From JAZSNL01 sp045536365 (GTDB lineage Bacteria; Bacillota_I; Bacilli_A; ML615J-28; CAG-313), in contig JAZSNL010000013.1 of the NCBI GenBank assembly GCA_045536365.1, forward strand, positions 1 to 64,000: a stretch of DNA of 64,000 nt, in the 5' to 3' direction. The notes under the pieces are model-generated. The model was not told where the DNA came from. It did no database searches and saw nothing but the letters and a program-made list of their open reading frames with translations. Of this stretch, positions 26,078 through 34,326 are shown piece after piece. How positions within the stretch are numbered: the first letter of the stretch is position 1; each line of letters opens with the position of its first letter. The position numbers and the translations under genes were made by a program.

Positions 26078-26998
26078 ATGAAACATTATTTTATTATTAA
26101 TCCAATTGCTGGCAGAAATGATTCTACTGAATATATTACAAATGAAGTAAATCGTATATTTGAAAATAGAAATGAAGAACATGTTATTTATATTACACAT
26201 AAAATCTGTGATGCGACAGACTATGTTCGCTTAGTATGTGAGGAAAATGAAAAATCTGATTCTCCAGAAGATATCGTATTTTATGCATGTGGTGGAGATG
26301 GTAGTAGTTTTGAAGTTTTAAACGGACTTGTAGGGTTTCCGCACGCGTTGTTTGCGGTTGTTCCAGTGGGATCATGTAATGATTTCTTAAAGAGTTTTCC
26401 TGAATATGATTTTTCATCTCTTGAAAATTTAGTAAATGGTGTTGAAAAAAAGATTGATATTATTAAGATTAATGAATACTATGCGTTAAATGTTTGTAAT
26501 ATTGGTTTTGATGCAAAAGTTAATTATGATTGTGTTATAAATAGACAAAAACATAAAAATATTAAAAAAGCCTATAATTCAGCGATAATTAAAAATTTAT
26601 TAAAACCTTGGAATGATAGAGTTGAAATAACAATGGATGGTAAAACTATATTTAAAGGTAAATTATTATTATCTGCTTTTGCAAACGGTAGCTTTTATGG
26701 TGGAGGATATCATTGTGCTCCTCTTGCGAAAGTGGATGATGGTTTATTAGATGCTTGTGTTATTAAAAAAGTTTCAAGATTAACTTTTGCGAGTTTAATT
26801 AAAACTTTTAAAAATGGTAAACATTTAGAAACAAAAAGAACTAAAAATATAGTTACATATAAAAAAGGACGTAAAATAAGTATAACTTCAGATAAAACTT
26901 TAGTTGTTACTGTCGATGGAGAATCTTTCTTCTGGAAGAATATCGATATTAATGTTGTAACTAAAGGTTTAAGATTTATTTTACCTGATAAAAAATAA
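26078..26998 (+). CDS. Diacylglycerol kinase family lipid kinase
   Basis: The 306-aa protein has the DAGK catalytic fold: IINPIAGRND (residues 5-14), the nucleotide loop GGDGSSFEVLNGL near 66, and PVGSCNDFLKSF near 90. The C-terminal part has ALNVCNIGFDA and LLLSAFANGSFYGGGYHCAP, both typical. It phosphorylates diacylglycerol or another lipid alcohol. Start 26078 is chosen over 26069 for the upstream GGAAGTGA. It lies next to a PlsC-like gene, suggesting a phospholipid-recycling pair. Confidence 0.9.
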   Translation: MKHYFIINPIAGRNDSTEYITNEVNRIFENRNEEHVIYITHKICDATDYVRLVCEENEKSDSPEDIVFYACGGDGSSFEVLNGLVGFPHALFAVVPVGSCNDFLKSFPEYDFSSLENLVNGVEKKIDIIKINEYYALNVCNIGFDAKVNYDCVINRQKHKNIKKAYNSAIIKNLLKPWNDRVEITMDGKTIFKGKLLLSAFANGSFYGGGYHCAPLAKVDDGLLDACVIKKVSRLTFASLIKTFKNGKHLETKRTKNIVTYKKGRKISITSDKTLVVTVDGESFFWKNIDINVVTKGLRFILPDKK

Positions 26999-27044
26999 AA
27001 AAATTTAAATTTACCGCAAAATGTAAATTTATGTCAAAAACATC

Positions 27045-27080
27045 AATTCCGCCACAATATTGTGGCGGAATTTTAATTTT
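27045..27080. terminator. Bidirectional terminator-like 28-bp palindrome
   Basis: A perfect palindrome (arms 27045-27058 and 27059-27072, core GCCACAATATTGTGGC) is followed by TTTTAATTTTT. It closes the lipid kinase transcript. Confidence 0.8.
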
Positions 27081-27127
27081 TACTGAAAAATGCAGATTTG
27101 CGCTACAATACGACATAATTTATGCAT

Positions 27128-27156
27128 TTGCATTATCAATTCTTTTATGATATAAT
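27128..27156 (+). promoter_or_regulatory. Promoter of the fused ABC transporter gene
   Basis: TTGCAT (27128-27133) and TATAAT (27151-27156) are 17 bp apart; AGGAGG at 27163-27168 precedes the ATG. Confidence 0.75.
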
Positions 27157-27173
27157 AAACATAGGAGGTACTT

Positions 27174-29576
27174 ATGATTGAAATTAGAAAAGTAAATAAA
27201 ATATATAAAACAAAGAAAAATCATATAATCCCCGCGTTAACTGATATAAATTTAGAATTTAAGGAAAAAGGATTAATATTTATATTAGGGCCTTCAGGAT
27301 GTGGAAAATCTACACTATTAAATTTAATAGGAGGAATTGATATTCCAACTGATGGTGACATATTATTTAAAGGGAAAGAAATCGGGAAAAAAGAAGAATT
27401 ATTAGATAAGTATCGAAATAAATATGTAGGGTTTGTGTTTCAATCTTTCAATTTAATAGAAAATCTGACAGTATATGATAATTTGTCATTAGTATGTCAA
27501 AAAGAAGAGGAAATAAAAGAAAGTTTGAAACAAGTAAGATTAGAAGGTTATGAAGAAAGATATCCGAGTGAATTATCAGGAGGAGAAGCGCAAAGAGTTG
27601 CTATCGCAAGAACATTATTGAAACAATCGCAATTTATATTGGCAGATGAACCAACAGGTAATTTAAATAAAAAACAAGGCATAGAAGTATTTGAAATATT
27701 AAAGGAAATCGCTAAAGAAAAAATAATAATAGTAGTATCTCATAATGAAGAAATGGCTAAAGAATATGCAGACAGAATAATAAGAATGGAAGATGGAAAA
27801 ATAGTAAGCGATGAAAAAATAAAAAATACAGAAGTTGCAAAATTCACAGAGGAAAAACAAGAAAGAAAATTAGATAAAAAGAGCACAATAAAATTGATTA
27901 AACAAACTGTATCAAATAATAAATTAGATTTTATAGTAAGTTTTTTAACAATATTATTATCATTTTTGTGTTTAACAGCTACATTATCAATAATAAGTTA
28001 TAATAGAACAGATGTGGATATTAAAAATTTAAAAACTAATAATGAAATTCAAATTATAGAATTAAATGATATATCTTCTAAGGATATAAGAAATTTGACC
28101 TTACCTCAATATTATACACTTAAAGAAGAATATAATGATGTTTTATTTTTAGAAATACCATCGAATGTAAAAAAGGAAATTTCATCAGCAGATGAACTTG
28201 TTAATTTTGGATTCGAATTCCATAATTATATTGAATTGACAAATGAAGGAATCTATGTATTTGAATTTAAATTACAATCACTTCTTAGTCCATATAATGT
28301 ATTTTACGATAAAGAATGTACATTACCGTTTAATGAAGAAGTAAATTTTGATTATAGTAATTTAATAGGAAAGTACATTAAACTAAAAGATGGAGTCCTA
28401 AGATTAGAGGGTGTCTTAAAAGATCTTGCAAATTTCAGCGACTCGAAATCTGATGATGATGTAATAAAAAATTCTTTTTTATCAGGTATTAATAAAACAA
28501 TTTTTTATTCAAAGAATTTCATATATAAGAATGTGATACCAGCTAATACAAGCATAATTACTTTATATCCTAATTGCGTAATGATAAATGATAAAAATAT
28601 CGAAAATTGTTTGGAAGAATTTCAAACTTTAAATATAGAAAAAGTAAGAACTTGGTATTTTAATGGAGTAGTAATGAGTACTGATGGGACTATTTATAAA
28701 TCTACTGAAAATAATCTTCCTGAGTTGAAAAATAACGAAGTGTATATAACTTTAGAATTATATAATAAACTATTCGATGAACAAGTTAATGAAAATGATT
28801 ATGTTAAAGAAACAGGAAATGATTATTTCAACTATGAATATAGTTTTATAAAAAAATTAGAACATTTAGGAGAAACGATTTCCATAAGCTTTTTTGATGA
28901 ACGATTTGATAATTATAAATTAGAATATGATAACTTAGTTATAAAAGGTGTTGTATTATATTCACATAATTTTTTTGATTATCATAATGATATTGTATTA
29001 TCAGATGAAGTAGCTTCTGAAATATACAAATATAATCAACGTCCTGATTTATATGCGAAAAAGGACTCACTTGGAAATATAAATGACTTTGTTAAATATT
29101 GTTCAATAATGGAAATAGTTCCTTCTTATTATGGAGTTTATCAAATTAATGAATTCGAAAAAAATATTTATATGATTAAGGTGATATGTAGTATATTAAG
29201 TGTTATATTTACTATTTTATCTTTTTTAATAATGTATGGTTTTGTAAATAGAACGATTAAAAGAAGAAAAAATGAAATAGGTATCTTAAAATCAATAGGA
29301 ATATGTAATAAAGATATAATTAAAATTAATCTTTTATGGATAATAGTGATAAATATATTATTAATTATAATAATAATTCCGACTTCCATAATGGTGGTCA
29401 ATTTAATTAATAATATCTTAATAACTAATCTGTATTCTAAATTAATACTTGTGTATTACAAATGGTGGTTTATATTTATTACTTTAGGGCTATTATTTGC
29501 AATTGAGTTTGTCACATTTAGAGTTGTTAGTAATAAATTAAAAAGTCAAAAAATAATATATTTGATAAAACATTAA
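27174..29576 (+). CDS. ABC transporter with fused ATPase and FtsX-like permease
   Basis: The 800-aa protein joins an N-terminal LolD/MacB-type ATPase (Walker A GPSGCGKST near 38, LSGGEAQR near 132, ILADEPTGN near 153) to a permease. One membrane helix (about 255-280) is followed by a 400-residue extracytoplasmic domain and three C-terminal helices (about 665-790), with MYGFVNRTIKRRKNEIGILK as the FtsX motif. This architecture resembles MacB and BceAB-type systems, which act mechanically on peptides or lipids rather than as channels. No regulator or partner gene is adjacent. Confidence 0.9.
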   Translation: MIEIRKVNKIYKTKKNHIIPALTDINLEFKEKGLIFILGPSGCGKSTLLNLIGGIDIPTDGDILFKGKEIGKKEELLDKYRNKYVGFVFQSFNLIENLTVYDNLSLVCQKEEEIKESLKQVRLEGYEERYPSELSGGEAQRVAIARTLLKQSQFILADEPTGNLNKKQGIEVFEILKEIAKEKIIIVVSHNEEMAKEYADRIIRMEDGKIVSDEKIKNTEVAKFTEEKQERKLDKKSTIKLIKQTVSNNKLDFIVSFLTILLSFLCLTATLSIISYNRTDVDIKNLKTNNEIQIIELNDISSKDIRNLTLPQYYTLKEEYNDVLFLEIPSNVKKEISSADELVNFGFEFHNYIELTNEGIYVFEFKLQSLLSPYNVFYDKECTLPFNEEVNFDYSNLIGKYIKLKDGVLRLEGVLKDLANFSDSKSDDDVIKNSFLSGINKTIFYSKNFIYKNVIPANTSIITLYPNCVMINDKNIENCLEEFQTLNIEKVRTWYFNGVVMSTDGTIYKSTENNLPELKNNEVYITLELYNKLFDEQVNENDYVKETGNDYFNYEYSFIKKLEHLGETISISFFDERFDNYKLEYDNLVIKGVVLYSHNFFDYHNDIVLSDEVASEIYKYNQRPDLYAKKDSLGNINDFVKYCSIMEIVPSYYGVYQINEFEKNIYMIKVICSILSVIFTILSFLIMYGFVNRTIKRRKNEIGILKSIGICNKDIIKINLLWIIVINILLIIIIIPTSIMVVNLINNILITNLYSKLILVYYKWWFIFITLGLLFAIEFVTFRVVSNKLKSQKIIYLIKH

Positions 29577-29642
29577 ACTAAGTAAAAAAGTAATTAATCA
29601 AGTAGTATAGTATGAGTTTAGTAAATTATTCTAATTCCAAAT

Positions 29643-29680
29643 AAAAATAATCCCAGTGAAATTCACTGGGATTATTTTTT
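29643..29680. terminator. Bidirectional terminator between convergent genes
   Basis: AATAATCCCAGTGAA and its complement form a long stem with A's before and T's after. It serves the ABC gene rightward and overlaps the 3' end of the phosphatase gene leftward. Confidence 0.8.
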
Positions 29681-30247
29681 ATATTCAACGTTTGTTTTAT
29701 AATCAATAATATTTAATTCATTGAAATATACATAATTAATTGAAGCATTTTTTAAAGAAGAAGTCCATGTAAAGTTAGAATCAATTTGGGTAAGTAGTCC
29801 TTTAATAAAATGAGAATGAGTAATTATTAGGATTTTTTTATTAGGGAAAGATTTTACAATATCAATAATAGTATCCATTGATCTTTTTTGTAATTCTTTA
29901 CATGTTTCTAAATTATCATAATCATCATTATTTATTCTATCATATACTTCTTCAGATATTGTTAATCCTTCGGCTGCGCCAAATTCTCTTTCAATTACAT
30001 TATTATTAATAATAATAGGGGATTTTAAATTTAATTTATCTTTAATAATTTCAGCAGTTTGAACTGCTCTGATTAAAGGACTAGATATTATAACATCCCA
30101 ATTAGAATCATTATTTAATAATAAGTTAGCTGTTATATGAGCTTGGATAATTCCTTCTTCATTTAAAGGATTATTTTCTCTTCCTTGAATTAAGAATTTT
30201 TTATTCCAATCTGTTTGTCCATGTCTTATTAAGCATAAAGTTGTCAT
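29672..30247 (-). CDS. Histidine phosphatase family protein
   Basis: The 191-aa protein has the branch-1 signature LIRHGQTDWN (catalytic His near 9), QGRENNPLNEEG, the acid-base Glu region REFGAAEG near 90, and the second His in ITHSHF near 149. It is a cytoplasmic phosphoglycerate-mutase-like phosphatase; the substrate is not predictable. AAAGAGGTAT precedes the ATG. Confidence 0.9.
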   Translation of the reverse strand: MTTLCLIRHGQTDWNKKFLIQGRENNPLNEEGIIQAHITANLLLNNDSNWDVIISSPLIRAVQTAEIIKDKLNLKSPIIINNNVIEREFGAAEGLTISEEVYDRINNDDYDNLETCKELQKRSMDTIIDIVKSFPNKKILIITHSHFIKGLLTQIDSNFTWTSSLKNASINYVYFNELNIIDYKTNVEYKK

Positions 30248-30343
30248 ATTAATACCTCTTTTTCTTTATATATTATACCATATTTAATTAATTTTAACAT
30301 ATTAAATAAATATAAATCATAAAATATGGTGGTGAATAAGATA

Positions 30344-31498
30344 ATGAAAAAAGTATTTATAGGTTTTTTATTTTTAATTAATTTAATAATTGTTAATACT
30401 ACTTTTGTTAAAGCAGAAGAATTAGTAAATGATGTTAAAAGTGCTATTTTAATGGAAGTAGAAACAGGTAAAGTATTATATGAATATAATTCTAGGGAAA
30501 GAAGAGTTCCTGCAAGTACGACTAAAGTTATGTCAATTAAATTAGTATTGGATGCTGTGAAGAGTAAAAGAATAACAATGGATCAAATTATTACAACATC
30601 TGAACATGCTTCTAGTATGGGAGGAAGTCAAATATTTTTATCGGTTTCTGAAAAAATGAGTGTTGAAGATTTATTTAAATCAATGGTTATTGCCTCAGCT
30701 AATGACGCTACTGTAGCATTAGCAGAAGCAATTTCTGGAAGCGAAGAGTTTTTTGTTTCTTTAATGAATGATGAATGTAAAAAATTAGGTTTAAAAGATA
30801 CTCATTTTGTAAATTCTACAGGATTACCTACTAGTAATCATTATACAAGTTGTTATGATCTTGCGGTAATATCACGTAGTTTATTATTAGAACATGAAGA
30901 AGAAATTATTCCTGTTTCATCTAGGTATGAAGATTATATAAGAGAAGGAACAGATAAAAGATTTTGGTTAGTTAATACTAATAAATTATTAAAACAATAT
31001 AATGGAATAGATGGGTTAAAAACTGGGTGGACTGAAGATGCGGGATATTGCTTAGTATCAACAATGAAAAAAGATGGTATGAGATTAATATCAGTTGTCA
31101 TGGGAGGCACGACTGCTAAATTAAGAAATAAAGATACTATATCCTTAATGAATTATGGTTTTAGTAATTATGAAAAAGTAATTATTAATAAAAAGAATAC
31201 TGTTATTAGTGTAGAAGAAGATTTAATGATTGATCCTTCAGTATATCATATTGTATTAAGTGAAGATGTTAGTGTTGTTGTATCAAAAAGTGAAAAAGAA
31301 AGTGTTTTAAAGAATATTAAACAAGTTATTAATATAAATAAAGATAATATAAAAAAATATAATAATGAATTAGTTGGAACTATTGATACTTATTTAAATG
31401 ATCAATTAATTTCATCTATAGATTTAAAATTAGAAGAAAAAATTAGTAAACCAAAGTTTTTTAAATTGTTATTAGAAGTTATTAAGAAAATATTATAA
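30344..31498 (+). CDS. dacF: D-alanyl-D-alanine carboxypeptidase (DacF-like)
   Basis: Trims D-Ala from peptidoglycan stem peptides outside the membrane. The signal peptide covers about residues 1-22. The penicillin-binding motifs are complete: Ser58-TT-Lys61, SAN at 118-120, and KTG near 226. The C-terminal FFKLLLEVIKKIL helix is a typical amphipathic membrane anchor. GGTGGTGA 8 bases upstream supports this start over 30326. In Bacillus dacF lies just before spoIIAA, as here, so it is probably a forespore or spore-cortex enzyme. Confidence 0.93.
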   Translation: MKKVFIGFLFLINLIIVNTTFVKAEELVNDVKSAILMEVETGKVLYEYNSRERRVPASTTKVMSIKLVLDAVKSKRITMDQIITTSEHASSMGGSQIFLSVSEKMSVEDLFKSMVIASANDATVALAEAISGSEEFFVSLMNDECKKLGLKDTHFVNSTGLPTSNHYTSCYDLAVISRSLLLEHEEEIIPVSSRYEDYIREGTDKRFWLVNTNKLLKQYNGIDGLKTGWTEDAGYCLVSTMKKDGMRLISVVMGGTTAKLRNKDTISLMNYGFSNYEKVIINKKNTVISVEEDLMIDPSVYHIVLSEDVSVVVSKSEKESVLKNIKQVININKDNIKKYNNELVGTIDTYLNDQLISSIDLKLEEKISKPKFFKLLLEVIKKIL

Positions 31499-31658
31499 CT
31501 TTATTTATAAAAAAAATATTAAAATTATCATAATATTTATTCTACTGACAAATTTTGATAAATTATTTAATTAAGTAGTGATATAATTATTTGTAACCTT
31601 TTGTCAAGCTGTTGATTTTATGAATAAAGATATGTTAGAATCTTTTGGGAGGGAAAAT

Positions 31659-32009
31659 ATGTCTTTAAATATTCAGATGGCAATAAAAAAAGATAGTTTA
31701 ATAATTAGATTAAGAGGAGAACTTGATCAAGCAGTAACAGAGAATTTAAAAGTTCGTGTAAGTGAAGTTATTGATCGTTATTGTATTAAATATTTAATTT
31801 TAAATTTCGAAAAGTTACAATTTATGGATAGTAGTGGTATAGGTTTTATTATAGGTAGATATTCACAAATTAAAAAAAGAACAGGTCAAATTGTTATTTG
31901 TTCAATGAATGAAATTATAGAAAGAATATTTACATTATCAGGATTAAAAAGAATTTGTCAAATTGCATCAACAGAAGAAGATGCGAAAAGTTTAGTGGGG
32001 GTAGTATAA
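31659..32009 (+). CDS. spoIIAA: Anti-sigma-F factor antagonist SpoIIAA
   Basis: The 116-aa STAS-domain protein has LRGELDQAVTENLK near residue 18 and the phosphorylated-serine region FMDSSGIGFIIGRY near 55-68, with the Ser that SpoIIAB phosphorylates. Dephosphorylated SpoIIAA frees sigma-F from SpoIIAB in the forespore. GGGAGGG precedes the ATG at 31659; an earlier ATG at 31620 lacks a site. It overlaps spoIIAB by one base. Confidence 0.93.
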   Translation: MSLNIQMAIKKDSLIIRLRGELDQAVTENLKVRVSEVIDRYCIKYLILNFEKLQFMDSSGIGFIIGRYSQIKKRTGQIVICSMNEIIERIFTLSGLKRICQIASTEEDAKSLVGVV

Positions 32010-32440
32010 TGTATAATGAATTAAAAACAAGTTTTCTTGCAAAAATAGAAAATCTTCCAATGGCAAGATCAATAACAACTTTATTTTTAATGGAACTTGA
32101 TTTACCTAACGCAATTGTTAATGAATTAAAAACAGCTATTTCTGAAGCTGTTACTAACGCAATAGTTCATGGGTATACAAATGATGAAAGTAAAAGTGTT
32201 TATATGAATTTATCTTATGATAATTATAATATTTACGCTGAAGTTATAGATTATGGAATTGGAATTTCTGATATAGAACAAGCTCAAGAACCGTTATTTA
32301 CAACAAAAAAAGATGAAGAAAGATCAGGATTGGGTTTTACTATTATGAATGTTTTTACTGATGAGCTTGATGTAATATCAAGAGTTAATGAAGGAACGAA
32401 AATTACAATGGTTAAAAATTATATTATGTATAAAAGTTAG
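32009..32440 (+). CDS. spoIIAB: Anti-sigma-F factor SpoIIAB (serine kinase)
   Basis: The 143-aa protein has the GHKL ATP fold: ISEAVTNAIVHGY (N box) near 45, VIDYGIGISD (G1) near 78, and ERSGLGFTIMNVFTDEL (G2) near 105. It holds sigma-F inactive and phosphorylates SpoIIAA. The start on the spoIIAA stop codon gives translational coupling. In Bacillus and Clostridium sigF follows directly; here a terminator and the spoVA genes follow instead. Confidence 0.93.
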   Translation: MYNELKTSFLAKIENLPMARSITTLFLMELDLPNAIVNELKTAISEAVTNAIVHGYTNDESKSVYMNLSYDNYNIYAEVIDYGIGISDIEQAQEPLFTTKKDEERSGLGFTIMNVFTDELDVISRVNEGTKITMVKNYIMYKS

Positions 32441-32461
32441 AGATTTCCTCTAACTTTTTTT
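32432..32461 (+). terminator. Intrinsic terminator after spoIIAB
   Basis: AAAAGTTAGAG and CTCTAACTTTT pair around a 5-base loop with a T tract. The left arm overlaps the end of spoIIAB. It separates spoIIA from spoVA transcription. Confidence 0.85.
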
Positions 32462-32490
32462 GTATATTAATTTTCTTTTTGGTAAAAATA
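32462..32490 (+). promoter_or_regulatory. Candidate forespore (sigma-F-type) promoter of spoVA
   Basis: GTATA (32462-32466) fits the -35 GYATA, and GGTAAAAATA (32481-32490) fits the -10 GGNNANANTR, with a 14-bp spacer against about 15 in Bacillus. It begins at the T tract of the spoIIAB terminator and ends 17 bp before the spoVAC start. The match to sigma-G (CATNNTA) is poorer. Confidence 0.5.
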
Positions 32491-32507
32491 AACAAAAAGG
32501 AGTTTTT

Positions 32508-32966
32508 ATGAAAAGTCATTTAAGTATAGAAGATCAAAATATTATTAAAGAAAGTGTTGATAATAATCAACCTAAAAGAAGAATTGTTTTTAATTCAATT
32601 AAAGCCTTTTTAGTAGGGGGATTAATTAGTTGTATTGCTGAAGGATTATTAGAAATATATAATAAATTATTTAGTATTGAGGAAAAAACAGCTAGTAGTT
32701 TAGTATCTATTACAATTGTTTTTATTACATCACTTTTAACAGGATTTGGTATTTTTGATAAAATTGGTCAATTTGCGGGAGCAGGAACGATAGTTCCTAT
32801 TACCGGTTTTGCTAATTCAATGACATCTTCAGCAATTGAATCTAAAAGTGAAGGATTAATATTAGGTATTATGACTAATATGTTTAAATTAGCTGGTGCT
32901 GTTATTGTTGCGGGAGTTGTTAGTGCATTTTTAAGTGGTTTAATTATTTATATTATAGGAGGATAG
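32508..32966 (+). CDS. spoVAC: Stage V sporulation protein AC
   Basis: The 152-aa membrane protein has the SpoVAC pattern: KAFLVGGLISCIAEGLLE, GFGIFDKIGQFAGAGTIVPITGFANSM and three or four hydrophobic helices. In Bacillus SpoVAC is a mechanosensitive channel in the spore inner membrane for Ca-dipicolinate. AAAAGGAG lies 6 bases before the ATG. It is 1 bp from spoVAD. Confidence 0.94.
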   Translation: MKSHLSIEDQNIIKESVDNNQPKRRIVFNSIKAFLVGGLISCIAEGLLEIYNKLFSIEEKTASSLVSITIVFITSLLTGFGIFDKIGQFAGAGTIVPITGFANSMTSSAIESKSEGLILGIMTNMFKLAGAVIVAGVVSAFLSGLIIYIIGG

Positions 32967-32967
32967 A

Positions 32968-33972
32968 ATGAAAAGAGTAGGAAAGTATAGTGTTTTATTT
33001 GATAATGTTTATTTAAAAGAAACCGCAATAGTTGGAGGAAAATTTGAAAAAGAAGGACCGATGAAAGAATATTTTGATAAATTATATGATGATAATTATT
33101 GTGAGGTTTCTTCTTGGGAAGCTGCTGAAATTAGATTATTAGAAGATGCATATGAGGCTTTAATTAATAAAAGTAAAATAATAAAAGATGATATTGAACT
33201 TTATATTGGGGGAGATTTAAATAATCAAATAGCGGTCACTAATTATTTTATGAGAGAAAATGATCATCCTTTTTTAGGAATATATGCGGCATGTTCAACT
33301 TGCTGTGAAGGCTTAATAATTGGTAGTTGTTATGTAGACAGTTGTTTTAATAATGTTATTTGTTCTACTTCCAGTCATAATGCAACTAGTGAAAGACAAT
33401 TTAGGTATCCTACTGAGTATGGAGGTCAAAAACCTGAGTCAACTACTTTTACCTCAACAGTAGCAGGAATGGGATTATTAAGTAAAGAATCATCTAATAT
33501 TAAAGTTACTAAAGCAACAATTGGGGTTGTTGTTGATGCGGGGATAAAGGATCCTCAAGATATGGGTAGAGCAATGGCTCCTGCTGCTTCAATTACATTA
33601 AAAAATCACTTAAATGATTTTAATTTAAGTGTTGATGATTATGATTTAATTTTAACTGGTGATTTATCATATTATGGAAGTATTGTTTTTAAGGAAGTAT
33701 TAAATAAATATAATATTAATATAAAAGAAAATTATAATGATTGTGGATTGTTATTATATGATCGATTTAATCAAAGTGTTTATGCTGGAGGTAGTGGATG
33801 TGGCTGTGTTGCTGCTGTGTCTTATGGATATGTTAAAAGGTTATTAGATGAAAATAAAATTAATAATGTTTTAATTATTGGTACAGGTGCTTTATTAAAT
33901 CCTATAATGATTGCACAAGGTGATAGTATTCCTTGTATTGCTCATGCGGTTGTATTAGAAAGGGTGAATTAA
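32968..33972 (+). CDS. spoVAD: Stage V sporulation protein AD
   Basis: The 334-aa protein has the thiolase-like fold of SpoVAD, with ACSTCCEGLIIGSCYVD near 110 and CSTSSHNATSERQFRYPTEYG near 130. SpoVAD binds dipicolinic acid in Bacillus and helps load it into the forespore. The gene sits between spoVAC and spoVAE with almost no spacing. Confidence 0.94.
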   Translation: MKRVGKYSVLFDNVYLKETAIVGGKFEKEGPMKEYFDKLYDDNYCEVSSWEAAEIRLLEDAYEALINKSKIIKDDIELYIGGDLNNQIAVTNYFMRENDHPFLGIYAACSTCCEGLIIGSCYVDSCFNNVICSTSSHNATSERQFRYPTEYGGQKPESTTFTSTVAGMGLLSKESSNIKVTKATIGVVVDAGIKDPQDMGRAMAPAASITLKNHLNDFNLSVDDYDLILTGDLSYYGSIVFKEVLNKYNINIKENYNDCGLLLYDRFNQSVYAGGSGCGCVAAVSYGYVKRLLDENKINNVLIIGTGALLNPIMIAQGDSIPCIAHAVVLERVN

Positions 33973-34323
33973 TTGAATTATTTATATGCTTTTTTAGTAG
34001 GTGGATTGATTTGTGTTATTGCTCAAATTTTAATCGATGGTTTTAAATTGTTACCTATTCATATAACTGTTTTGTTTGTTAGTTTAGGTGCTTTTTTAGA
34101 AGCTTTTGATATTTATGATAAATTAATTGAAATTGGTCATTCAGGAGCACTTGTTCCTATTTCTAATTTTGGGCATTCTCTTGCTCATGCGGCAGTAGAA
34201 GAAGCAAGAAAAAGTGGTTTTATTGGATTATTAACAGGAATCTTTGATTTAACATCAAGTGGTCTTGCAAGCGCAATTCTTTTTTCCTTTCTTTCAGCTT
34301 TAATTTTTAAACCTAGAGGTTAA
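33973..34323 (+). CDS. spoVAE: Stage V sporulation protein AE(b)
   Basis: The 116-aa membrane protein starts at a TTG directly after the spoVAD stop, with AGGGTGA 6 bases before it. It has the SpoVAE pattern LVGGLICVIAQILID, GAFLEAFDIYDKLIEIGHSGALVPISNFGHSLAHA, a relative of SpoVAC. SpoVAC, -AD and -AE make the core of the dipicolinate channel. Confidence 0.93.
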   Translation: MNYLYAFLVGGLICVIAQILIDGFKLLPIHITVLFVSLGAFLEAFDIYDKLIEIGHSGALVPISNFGHSLAHAAVEEARKSGFIGLLTGIFDLTSSGLASAILFSFLSALIFKPRG

Positions 34324-34326
34324 ATA

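Noticed and set aside
32441..32507. Hidden or frameshifted sigF between spoIIAB and spoVAC
   Set aside because: The gap is only 67 bp and holds a terminator and a promoter-like sequence.
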